DNA from: Stratiolaelaps scimitus
Lineage: Eukaryota > Arthropoda > Arachnida > Mesostigmata > Laelapidae
NCBI GenBank assembly: GCA_019614645.1
Contig: JABWDB010000013.1
Span: 992,001-1,056,000 of the forward strand
DNA length: 64,000 bases
Direction of reading: 5' to 3'
In this document: positions 36,470-47,999 of the stretch, piece by piece
Layout of the letters: each line of letters begins with the position of its first letter
Position numbering within the stretch: position 1 is the first letter of the stretch
Program-made: the position numbers and the translations under genes
The notes under the pieces: model-generated
What the model saw: the letters and a program-made list of their open reading frames with translations, nothing else
Databases searched by the model: none
Told to the model about the DNA's origin: nothing

Positions 36470-37705
36470 TTGGCACAAAGTTTACGTAGATGCGAGGAAT
36501 GAGCCGCTTTCTATTATATATCCAAAACAATAAGTTTTATGAAGGTAATGCTTGTTTGACTGTGTCTAATATTCTTATGTATAGAGCAAATGTCGAAACT
36601 CAGAGATATAACAGCTTCACTCGATAAACACTGGCCACCAATTGGCCATTATCGCTGTCGTCGATCACTTCCGCCGCTGGTACAGAAGCAGCAGCAACAA
36701 TTAGCGATATAAATTCTACTGACTACTATAAACGATGTTGACTTTAGCCAGTTTTCATTGGTTTTCTGAATTCGTGTCGAAGTGCTTAACATTAAATCCA
36801 CGATGTTTAGATCGTTCGAGAGAGCCCCAATCATTCCGCTATATCGATAGCTCGATTGAGTAGAGAGAAATTAGCATTTGAATGCTGTCTAAAATCATCC
36901 CACACGCCGGAGCGGGGTTGAGGGCGGCAGCTGATTTTCTAAACGTATGCTGTTGTGCTCGAACGCGTCAGCAAGATTCGTTTATACTGCACACACAAAA
37001 AATCAATTGTATTATTGGCAATTGACTTTTTTTTTAAAGTTCACCGATGTATTCTGTTTATTGTATAGGAATCACTGTATATTCTTAGTACATTGTACAG
37101 GACAAACAAGGCACTTAAGCGGTTGTCACAAATATCATCATGTTGTTATCTATGTAGATTGCCCCCGATTCTTGACCTATAGAGCATCTGCAGAGACAAT
37201 TCTCTTTGTAACAGCAGCTATAAATAGAAGCAAACAGGTGCTTACAACGATGGTATAGCTCAAGAAGATGAATAACAAGTATTTGCAGAGTTTTCCTGCC
37301 GTCATTGTTGGACCTGCACAGCAAACAGACATTATGACCACCATTGTGCGATTGACTCAAACAAACGCTCTGATGAGCGTTAGCTGTGGGTGAAACATGG
37401 AATCTTGGACTTTCTGCCGAAAGTGGACACAAATTCTCATCCACGAACGGAAAAGTTACCGCGTTTGGTTGGGTGAAGGTCGTCTGGCGAGAAGGATCCT
37501 GAAGGGGCAGCGATCAGTGCCCGTGTCATCAGGATGACTGATACCGTAACATAGGAGTGAAAGGCTATATCGGAAGGTTCTATCAATTTATTTTCTTCTT
37601 GAAGCGCCTAGATAGTTCATATACATCATATATAAGCGCTTCGATAAACAGCCCACAGTTCTATACTGGATTTTTAGTTGGGTACATATTAAGTGGGGGA
37701 GGGGT
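36470..37705. other. No gene recognised
   Basis: Old target region of the LINE. Open frames on both strands at 36947-37444 lack domains. Confidence 0.45.
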
Positions 37706-37709
37706 AAGT

Positions 37710-37842
37710 GTGCACCCGGGTTCGATTCCCACCGTTGCACATTTCTATTTGAAGGGGTTGTCCGTCTTATGAAGCAATTGCAAAAGCAGTATTGGGGACG
37801 TTAAATGTTGGCTGTGAGCCTGACCGGGAAAATTAAAAAAAG
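37710..37842 (+). repeat. SINE-1 copy B
   Basis: It has CCCGGGTTCGATTCCCACC, then GTTGTCCGTCTTATGAAGCAA and GACGTTAAATGTTGGCTGTG, and a short A-rich tail. It matches copy A over its whole length with small indels. Confidence 0.75.
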
Positions 37843-38310
37843 TTGGATGTTTACAGTAGTGTTATACACTGTATACATGTGGCTAGAAACCTCACCAACA
37901 CATACTATCCTTGGAAATATAAACCTGTGAAATCGTAAGCATGCCGGGATAACGACGGTGAACGCGATCAACAGGTCAATAATAATAATAGTAAGAAGGT
38001 AGTGAACCCCTCTGTTGTCCTCTTCTTTGAACGGTTTAGGAAACGTTCATCGAACAGGTGAATAATCGGTGTTATGGCGTCATCATTGTTTGATACAAGG
38101 ATAAAATATATATTTTAAAAAACGATGATATCTACACGAATAAGTAACCATTGACCCATTTTACTCGCACCTGTCTCAACTGTAAGCCCACTTTTGTCGG
38201 TTCCCTTCTGAATATATATATATTGTAAGATTGAATATAGTGAGTATACAAGTTGAGCTAGAAACTGATAAATGCCCAATATATGATAACCCATCGCAAT
38301 AACGCGTGTC

Positions 38311-38316
38311 TTTATT
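38311..38316 (-). terminator. Candidate poly(A) signal of PRPSAP
   Basis: AATAAA on the minus strand, about 150 nt downstream of the PRPSAP stop codon. It is the first canonical hexamer I see past the stop and gives a 3' UTR of ordinary length. Confidence 0.55.
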
Positions 38317-38466
38317 TAACTCTACTTGAATATGCATGTATATGAATTCCTGGCACTGGCAGCGGGCTCGTCTACACTCATAGCGACCGTTCGAATGGTC
38401 AAAGGCGAGTCCTGTGAAACGGGTAGACCACATAAGTTTGGCCCATTCATTGGCCTAAACATCGGC

Positions 38467-41400
38467 CTAGTCGTTAAGCGCGACATTACGGAACAGATAG
38501 GACATTGACTCCTTATTGTGGATTCTTCGGATGGCTTCAGACAATAGAATGGATACGTCAATGGTTTTTATCTTCTTGGACGCCATTTTTGCCATTTCGT
38601 GATCGTGGGGGACCGTGTTGGTTACAATCACCTACAAATTTAAAGGCAGCGATTTCGTTAATGACCTTTGAAAATAATAACTCATACAACACTCGCACTT
38701 AAACAGCATAGTTTGGAGAAAGCACTGCAATTAACGGAGATATAATTGGTTGTCACACAAAATGCACAACTCCCAAGTTGGACACTGAGGACCCTGCACG
38801 TTTGATTAGTCTAAGCTTCTGATTGACATGGTATACATTAATCACTGGACTAGAGCGATAGCTTAATTATTGTGATAAATAGTAATTAAAGGTAAATTAA
38901 GGCACTCAGCAAACAACCAACTTTTATATCTGGCACCAAAATTACCCTCAAATGCAATAATTCTTATTTCACTGCTTACAACCGTTTCATCATTCCCTAA
39001 GTGTTTTGCGAACTCTGTCCTCGTTAATTAACGGATACACATTTCACCCCCTTGTAAAAATTCAACGCTTTACTAGAGAAAATAAAGCGGATAAATCAGC
39101 ACTAGTGTTAGCAGTTTAGAAATTGCGGCCAGTACATTCTGTATCAATGCATGTATGTTATAATGTTATTATGGTGTTGTACACGATAATAACATTATCG
39201 CATTAAGCCTAACATTGGGCTTTTGTTTTTGGCTGTCTTGGCTAAATAGCAGTGTTCTTGTGCCTTGACACCCTGCTAGCGAACGTGGACAGCTGCAACA
39301 GTGAAGGTGGTCTGTTTGGATGCGATTTACCTCATCAATGGCGGATTCCTCGAGTAGCGCCACATCCGAGGAGAGCACTCCATGTGTTGCGAGCACATAA
39401 ATCTTTTTGACACCGTACGATTTAAGGAAGGCCGCTGCGTGTACGAACGCTTCGATATCATCAATCAGATCCTCCACCTGCGTTAGTCGAGTGTGTCGTC
39501 GTGATTTAGATATATGTCTATATATATATATATATATATATAATAGCTGTGCCTGAACTATTATCTCGGGCAATTGCTTACTAACCTCTAGAGGAAACCA
39601 ATGTCTATTTAACAATATAGAATAGGTTACGACAATTGATCTTATCTCAAGAGACGAAAGATGGTCCAACCACACTTTTTTATGGAACCGTCGACGAATT
39701 CAACGCATTCGTGTCTATGTTCTTCTTTACTTTTCAGCGTACAGTTTGTATTATATAATATAATTCAATTCGTTTCACACAATTCAATACCCATACTTGG
39801 GATAAATCATTTGCGACTCAATCACACATGCGTACCATTATGGCGTTCTTTCCACTGACGTCTCCGACGATCGCTGATACACTATCGGGACAGGTACTAT
39901 CGTGGCACTCCGAAACACGCCTCGACGCTTCTGGCGGTGGAGAGTAACGACCGTCTTTCACCTACAAAAAGGAATATTGTAGTCGATTCAGAGGACATTG
40001 CCAAGTGGTCCCGATCTATCTCGGGATTTTCAGCTCCTAATGGCTCAAACGAAAAATAATAATGTTACGACACTGGACTCGAAGCTGCGGCTCTGGCTTT
40101 TTACAGCCAGAGACGTAGCCACCATCCAATCGCCGCCGCGGTGAATAGAGCATGTTCCTTTTCACTAAAGAATGAAGAAGAAGAAGTAGGTTTGTTACCA
40201 TATCTGCACTGGTCAATTGCTGAGCGCTCGACAAGTGACAGTATTAGATAGAGATAACGATCATTACCTCTTCATCAGCAGATTTCGAATGGATAACCGC
40301 CATGCCAATGCGGAGTTTCTCTGCGAATGACGAGGCTTTCTGAGTTTGCGCCGGAATCCGCGCCACAATCACAGAGTTTTTGTAATCCGGGATCTGTAAG
40401 ATATAAACAGTAATATTAGTTTGTTCTTTATAATTAAATAATTTACTACCACTACGCAATATAGATAAAAGTAGCCAATTGATCAAAGTATCAAATAAGA
40501 CCTTCCCTTCTTAGCTATATGGTCGTAATAACACAAGAAAATTTCGAAGTCAGCACGCGAACGCCGCTATGCAACAAACTAGGTATACCATTGTACCCCT
40601 TTCCAGACGTCGTGCGTGGATGTATGCTACGATAGCCCGCTTAGAACGCTGCATGATATAGGTGGCGAGCATGCAGTCTGATTCTTTCCTGGGTAACCAT
40701 TGAAAAATGCTTAAAGTAAAACGGATCATCCATTCCCTGCCCTGTCATTCCATAACCTTTGCCTACACCACTTATTTATCATGACACCACGGACCCCGTT
40801 GTAAGGGATCACTACTACAGTATCAAATCCGATATGTCGAACTGTGAAGGCAATATATTACTTGAGTCTCAAGTATTTTCGTGAGTTATAAGTTTCGTGT
40901 CGTCAGATACTACATGAAAAACGGCCATCAACTTGAAACCGTTCATGAATACAAGGTATGACTATACTTATCTGTGCGGCTGTTTTGCAAAATGCCTCGG
41001 AATGGGGTGTTCGAGCAACTACGACTGTGAAAAAAATCCCAACCACGATTGGGAAAAATCTGGATCGGAAATGTACATACGATTTACTATATATGCGATG
41101 CCAACGGACGTTTAGCGTAACTTTCCTGCAGTCCCCTCAACATTGATGGTTAATGCACCTAGTCAAATATAATCCAATTTCGGAGGATTATTTCCACGGG
41201 ACAAATAACAGGCCAGTAACTAAAGATGGACTATGCGACCATCAGTATCACTGCCAACAGGGGTAATCCCCGAGAGGACATGGGTTCAATACATGCGTAG
41301 GCAAATTTGGCATCTCTCTGATAGTACTTGAAACTTCAGTTACCAAAGCAGAAGTACAGAGGGTAAATACACGTTGTAGAAATAGCATGTTGTTGACAAA

Positions 41401-44400
41401 AAAGCATAGATCCTTGCTCTCAATGTGACTCCCGACCAAAATGGCGCCAAGCGGTAGGGCCTAAATATTTCTCGTTGCAGAAAAATTCAATATTTAGCCC
41501 TTCGATGATCGTGGACAACATACAAAGGTCGTGCGGCTTTTTAAACAAAATCTCAGTTAAGCGTCACTCAGAAAATGACTTTTAACGCCATCTGAGAAGG
41601 TTTCATACAAGGAGAATATCTCCCTTGCATACGGTGCGAACCTATCTACCTCCACGTCTTATAGGTATAATAGCCTGGCTAACCACACTGCCGGAGGCAA
41701 AGAACATCTCATCCACCTCGATAGATCGCAAATGAGATCTGGGTGATTCTACTTCTAGTTTTGTTAGGCACCGGTGCCAACCACGTCGAATTAGTAAAAC
41801 CTCAATGAATCGAGACCGACTGGAAAGACGCTCCGGGGGTCAGCTGCACTTTTGGGTGTATTTGACTGTTTTTCCTACCAATTTATAATTGTTTCAAAGA
41901 TACCGCGCCGTTTACTTTAAACCTGGCACAAATCTTCTGTGCAGATTACCAAATAGTGTGTTCATTAGAGTTCGAGGGGGCATTGCATACAACTCTGCTA
42001 ATCCCTTCTCCTGGGTAGCGTCCTCATAGGCACTCATTTACCACACTTCGATCAATACGTAGAAACTTGATGTTAGCCGTTACGACAAACCCAAACTAAC
42101 ATGGAAGGTTTCTGGTGGACGTTATTCCAACGCATATCAGCAAACAATCCACATTTACCGGGACAGTTGTCCGTTAACCGAAGGGTGAATATAGTGGGTG
42201 CTGCTTCCATCGGCACGGCTTAGACCAGCTATAAGAAAAAATACCGCACCTCCATAGCCTTCCCGAAGACACGTTCTCGCGAACACTCCTGCCCAAGTTC
42301 GTCCTATGGGACTTATATAAGCAATCGAGAATCGAACGTTGTAGAATACCGTACCGTCATACTTGTTATCCCCAAGGAGCAGAGGTGCAGGTAATCTACG
42401 TTAAATGTGACGCGAGTGGGTAAAGATATTCGAAGTGAAATAGTCCAACCTAGGGACAGATGTATGTATATATTATACATATATAGCCTGCCCTGTCTCA
42501 GAGTATTGTTATGATATTACAGTTGAATGATACCAAGGCCACTTTACGGGACGTTATGTCGAAGATTAGCGGACTACATCGTGATTCGCAACCGAAATTG
42601 TTATGATCATAACTGTTTGCAAAACTGTCCTACATGCAGGATTATATTACGCAGACAATTCTTGGGCAAAACGAATACGCTGATCCCTTTCAATTAAGCA
42701 TGTATAGCTGAAGCAGGTTTGAAAGCAGAGGTATTATTCCTGCTGTGAGCGTGCATCGGAATATATGAAAAACGTAGAATAGAACCAATCCATAAAGCAA
42801 GAGAATATCCTTGACAAGTGGAGCACACCGAGGGGTGACACATAGATAAATATTCGAATAAATAGTAAGGTATCAAAAATAAAATAATTCACAGGCAACC
42901 CTTCTATACTCTGTTCGTCAGAGTTCAAAGGTTCAAACTACTACGATCTAAATATGGGCTAGTTCGGCTTCGATTTTAGATTATCGTAGTTAATTTAGTT
43001 TATAGACTTTGGTCTATCATTCTACAAGGGTTGGTCAGTAGAAAGGCTTGACTATACCGAAGTCCTGAATAAGTGGCTTCGGAACAGCCCTCAAGGATGC
43101 CCATTCTTCAAGGGATTAGCTTTAACGGCCTTTTAACTTGCAACCAATACTTGAATAGTAGAACCAACAAATATCTGGATCCCGAGAGCACTGTATGAAT
43201 GTAATCCAGCCATTCCGTGGTTCTCAGCCTGAGAATGACTAAAGAGCGCCATGAGTAGGCAAAAATTCGAATATGCTGGGTGTCATGATGTATTCGCGCC
43301 GATCGATTGCTAGACATTGAACGTGAATTCAAAGCGTTTGTCCAATCTGCAGAAGATCCCTTCTTGAAGATCCCTTCCAATCTCTTCACTTTGCGATTAG
43401 CCCTGTCTTGTTTACAGGACCAAAACAGATGTACAGATGAAGTAGATATTGCTTTGAGATCTCGCCCTCTTGAATAGAGTAGATATTGCTCCTCATTCTA
43501 TTTTACCTTTAATCTATTACACATGAACCCATTCCTGTACATTCGAAGATGCCGTTCACTAGTTATTTGTTTAACTGTGTAGGCTGAACCTTGCCGCGGG
43601 AAGAGTAGGTCGAGGCCGGTCAAGGTACGGGACATTTATACCTAAAGCCAACAAAATCGCAGTACACACAATGTCCTGCTGCCAAGGTCAACTCGTGTTC
43701 AACCAAGAAGAGCACCGAGGCATATTAGGTTAGCTTGACGGGCGATATGTGAGATGTGAATGTATATGTCCTCGACATCCCGCCTGGACTGAGCCAACAG
43801 GCAATAGGCTAGTAGTCCCTTAAGTAAATCAGGTGGTTTATTCTCCATCAACAAGGGATTACAGGTGAGCCGTCCTCAGACCTGCCAGAATGTATTCCAA
43901 TCCAGTTGGAATCCCTTCTATTCCGGAACGTGCACGATAACTACACATAGCGAAATGCAATTTTAGAGCATTTCTCGTTTTACCAACGAATTTAGCGTCT
44001 CCCTATAACATCTGAGGCAGTAGTAATCTTGCGCTACCTCTAACGACTCAGCTTGGATTTCAATAGAGGTTTCAACAGATACAAGCCTGCATATAGCCCT
44101 TATTTTGGAAGGGCATTGAATAAACGGTACTGAACCTTTCAATTTCAGTCGGATCCGCCTCGGGATTTGACGGACTATTTAGCAACCCTTAACGCGTGTC
44201 CGGCTGCATACACTCATATAATTAGTGTGCGAAGTATCTGATTGGAATTGTGCCCGTATATTTGGATAGAATGAATTTCAGCTACATATATTAAAAATCT
44301 GCGGATTCTTGCACAGCGGAGCACGATATCTCTATGCAGGTGGTTCAGATAAAAAAATTGTTGCGATATTCTGCAAATGCGAGTATCAGCTCGTTCTCCT

Positions 44401-46074
44401 CCATACTCCTTCGTGGCAACGATTTCTGTCGGCAAACTCATTGTCAGATGAGGTTGACGTGACATACGTGTTGCCTGATAGTCGTGACCTTCTAGAACGA
44501 CTTGGACATTCAGTAAAATAGTCTGTCGAACTTAATGCTTTTGCTCGTGTTTTGGTTTAGGCACACTAAAGCGTGGTAGTGGATGTTTGGTAACCACAAA
44601 CAGTCCGTTTGTCACAGTCACTTACATTTTGTGTAATGTACTGCAGTAGGAAAGGACTGGCGCGGAGATTATCGACGGGAATATCGAAGAATCCCTGGAT
44701 CTCTTTCTGGTGCAGATCCATGGTTACGAGATGGTTCACGCCCGCATTCACCATCATTCTCGCCAACAGCTTCGACACGATGCATCCCCTCTTGTACATC
44801 TTACTTTGTTTTGAATACGGGAAGTACGGCACTACCGCAACAACGTTGCGAGCGGCTGATGTCTTACAGCAGTAGGCCATGATGAGTAGCTCCATGATTG
44901 AGTTGTTGACGTCTCTGAAATTCGTTACGCGTTGACTGTGAGGTGCGGGTGACTTCCTTTGGAGATTCTCTATTGGTCTTTCGTGTATTGTGAGTAACAC
45001 AGCGAACAGGAAAGCAAATCATAGATGTAAAATATACGATTTGCATTATCGATTTCTAGATTTGAACTACCGGTTCGTAAATTCACCAACGGATTCGCGT
45101 TATACGCTGGAAACTTTGACGCATGAGGATCTCGGTCATATCGATCGAGTGTTTCAGAATAGACGACTTCGGATACAGCACCGTTCGGTGAACACTTTGG
45201 CTTTCTGATTTCCTAAGGACAAGGAGGCCCTTACATGCCGAATCGTTAAGAACGGACCACAATATAGATTTTTGGAGTTACGTTCATTACAGACAGCATC
45301 CTTCAGTGGGTTAAATTAGGCTTATATTGTTGGGTCGGAAGACATCACTTTTCCTGTACATCTGATCTCGCGAGGTCGTATTATTATTGTATGGGGGTCA
45401 CGGTAGCTCAGAGAGTTCTCAGGATTCATTCGTATGAACCCTGCCATAAGACGCGACTATTACAAAACTGTATAAGGTTAAATACCACCAATAAATAGAC
45501 ATAACTCACTTCGTCGAGCCGGACTGAATGATATACACATTTCGACTCCGGACTGACTCGTCTACGTCAACCGCGCTCTCTGAAATGAACACACACACAG
45601 CAGATTTTCTCACTAGTGACAATTGAAATTTGGATATTACACGGTGAACGTCAAGTACCCTGCACAGGACAGACAGAAGGGTAGTCTTGCCACAACACTG
45701 AGTTACGCTTGAAAAATTTCTGAACATCAGTTCTGGTCACTCCCACCACTAGGTGCATTCACATGAGCCAGTCTCTTTTCAATAGGTCTTGTCTATAACG
45801 ATAGAACCAAATGATGATGTATAATAATATGTTAGTTCACTGACCTTTGTTTGCAAAGTGTAGCACTTTGCTTTTGCCAACTTTCGTTCCAAGCCCACTG
45901 TGAAGGCAAGAGACAAGTTATTATAAATAACTCGAAAATAAGATAAAAGTAAAATATTATTCTCATCACCGCTATGTTGGGTGTTCAACAGATACATGCC
46001 GGAAACATACGCCACAAAGTTAGCTCAGTACAGGAGAAGCGCTACCCTTTGAGATACATATTATATATATAATG

Positions 46075-46113
<39 letters not shown>

Positions 46114-46663
46114 GTATACCTATAAACAAGTATTACCAAAATTGTGACAACAATGGGTTGACCCTCTAGATAAAATTAGAATTATCATTTGCGTAAAGTA
46201 GTAACAACCAGGCCAGTTTTGCCTCAAACCGCTGGCCTGTGGACCCCAAAAAAATTACTTCAAACATCGAACGACGACGGGGAAGGCCAAAAGCACCGAA
46301 CGTCTACAAGTGGTGATCTAATCATATTTAAAAATTCACATTATCAACAATAACATGGCATAGAACAGATGATAAAGATGTTTCGACATCACATGTATAA
46401 CCAACAACGGGGTGCACGATAAGATGTACCTGCTGTACTCAGACCTTTAGCACTCCATCGACGGTGATTAGGGATAGTTATGCCGTAGTGTATCGGCTAT
46501 ACGGAAGACGTCTCGCGCTATTGCATAATCTAATGACAACGCGCACATGTAAGTATAATACTCACGTGGCAATTTTGTGAGCGAGGTCCAAATGTGAATT
46601 TCCGCTGAGAATTACAATCTCGTTGGGAGCAGGAAGCTTCGAGAGCTCGTTGGATCCAGACAT
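38467..46663 (-). CDS. PRPSAP: Phosphoribosyl pyrophosphate synthetase-associated protein (PRPSAP), 8 coding exons
   Basis: PRPSAP is a catalytically inactive relative of PRPP synthetase that binds and restrains the active enzyme in cytosolic complexes supplying nucleotide synthesis. Coding exons read on the minus strand: 46663-46566, 45897-45845, 45579-45510, 44914-44626, 40393-40268, 39961-39836, 39477-39331, 38631-38467. All junctions are GT-AG and the phases agree. The total is 1074 nt, or 357 residues plus TAG, which is family length. Exon 4 carries [11 protein letters not shown] and [10 protein letters not shown], where active synthetases have FPYARQDKK and APISAKL, then [19 protein letters not shown]. 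Exon 7 has [11 protein letters not shown] where the enzyme's PRPP-binding loop lies, then ATHGVLSSD and EESAIDEV. Exon 8 ends [12 protein letters not shown]. These departures identify PRPSAP rather than PRPS. The first ATG (46663) follows a short leader after an acceptor at 46700. Intron 4 (4.2 kb) is the largest and holds the 5' head of a SINE-2 copy only in the neighbouring intron 5. Sure of family; paralogue number is not resolved. Confidence 0.95.
40040..40150 (-). repeat. SINE-2 head fragment in PRPSAP intron 5
   Basis: The minus strand has GGTGGCTACGTCTCTGGCTG, a stem CTCTGGC/GCCAGAG around TGTAAAAA, and a B box-like CTTCGAGTCC. It resembles the head at 57.9 kb. It lies between PRPSAP exons 5 and 6. 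Confidence 0.55.
46077..46112. repeat. (TA)n microsatellite
   Basis: The longest TA tract of the window, in PRPSAP intron 1. An imperfect AT palindrome precedes it. Confidence 0.95.
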
Positions 46664-47482
46664 CGTTACTGAGTAGCTCGTCGATGTGTTCCTAAATATC
46701 TGCAATATATATCCACACATGAGATCATTTAATTTTGACTTTGGTATTTCATATATTCTCTGTAAGTGATATGTGAAATCTTGTCGATTAGCTGGTCAAA
46801 CACTAAATTCCACAAGCTTAGACAATAACAAATCAATTTATATTGGCACACCCATAGGTGCGCTTAAGACAAGCCATGCATGTACAGTTTAACATTGAAT
46901 TCAATGTGGCCTGCCATAGCGGACCTGGAACACATAACGTTCTTGTCATTCTCATACTCAATATATAGAGATTCGATTCATCCTCTAACCATATTGTACG
47001 ATCCCCGAATTTCGCATACCTTGAAATGACACACATATTCAGGGTGTTCTTCTAACCTACGAAAGGGACAGGCTGCATAGAAAAAAGGCTTCTCTATCGT
47101 GGAACTCACCATCGGCGAAGGACAAACATGAATGGATTTTCTACTTCAAATTCAACTATTCTCCCTTATCTAGTTAGCACCTACCACACAATAGCAACAG
47201 CAGTTGTGTACACATATATGTGTGCGACTTGATTATCGAACTGAGAGTCGAAAGTGTGGGCGTCCCACCGATCCCACAACTACGAATGGTGATCACCTAC
47301 ACGAAGTAGTATAATACTACTCGAGAAGAAAGCAAAATCAAAGGTTTCGGCAAGTAGTCCCACGAACGAGCACTACACCCGGCCACCACAGCTGCCAATG
47401 CCACTAAGGTAACGCCGAGAGCGGTAGCAAGCACATGCTATAGCGGTAACAGTCGTGCTGCGGCCCGTTGTTGCGCACTTAC

Positions 47483-47800
47483 GCGAGAGTCACGTAAGGG
47501 TACGAGACAGGACGCCACGCCACGAGATCGACGATTCACGTTGGGCCGACGCCGTTAAGAGACCAAACTGGCCGGCGACAGGGCAATCCTTGCTCGTTGT
47601 TCGCCAAACACACGGCCAACGAGAGAATGTGTACGTACAGTCCACAGCCCGCTTTTGCGTTACCGTGGGTTGGCTTCTTCTATCGAGATAAGGCTGCATC
47701 TCCTTGGCCGGGACTCGGCACCGCCGAAGAGTTCGAGGGGAAGGCAACCGGCGAGAAGGAGCACCAGTAACACTACGAGGTATTATAGATAGCGGAGGTA
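47483..47800 (-). other. Probable 5' non-coding exon and promoter patch of PRPSAP
   Basis: This patch is richer in GC and CpG than its surroundings. On the minus strand it ends in a good splice donor (GTAAGT at 47482-47477). The matching acceptor TTGCAG (46705-46700) opens the PRPSAP first coding exon at 46699, leaving 36 nt of leader before the ATG. The block has an open minus frame with its own ATG that stops before the donor, as an upstream ORF would. The 5' limit is a guess; no TATA box was found. Confidence 0.4.
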
Positions 47801-47871
47801 TAGCAACTGATTAGGAGTGCGATGATAATCGCTTGATATAAAATATCACGATTGTGATAAGGATAACGGTG

Positions 47872-47935
47872 ATGGACTATCAACGACGTCGGCGTCTGCC
47901 ACCGTCGAGGGCTGCCACCGGTGTTGGCCACCTCC
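47872..47935 (+). CDS. Candidate short first coding exon, divergent from PRPSAP
   Basis: The ATG at 47872 opens MDYQRRRRLPPSRAATGVGH and meets a strong donor CTCC|GTGAGT at 47936. It sits about 100 bases beyond the PRPSAP first-exon patch, on the other strand, as in a shared bidirectional promoter. No downstream exon was recognised, so it could equally be part of the PRPSAP promoter. Confidence 0.2.
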
Positions 47936-47999
47936 GTGAGTTGATTTTAATCATTGGTTACAGACAGATACATGTATATATATATATATATCACATATC

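Noticed and set aside
38213..38561. Minus-strand frames overlapping the PRPSAP last exon
   Set aside because: They are the wrong frame. The correct frame reads through exon 8 to TAG at 38467 and matches the PRPSAP C-terminus.
42111..42233. 40-codon ATG frame ([16 protein letters not shown]) inside PRPSAP intron 4
   Set aside because: It is too short and has no homologue recognised. It may be part of an unrecognised old repeat.
44309..44521. 70-codon plus-strand frame inside PRPSAP intron 4
   Set aside because: It starts with TTG, has no domain and no clear splice signals. Its composition is protein-like but unsupported.
45395..45455. GTAGCTCAGAGAG stretch resembling a tRNA A box
   Set aside because: No B box at the right distance and no cloverleaf; it lies in the PRPSAP intron 3 region.
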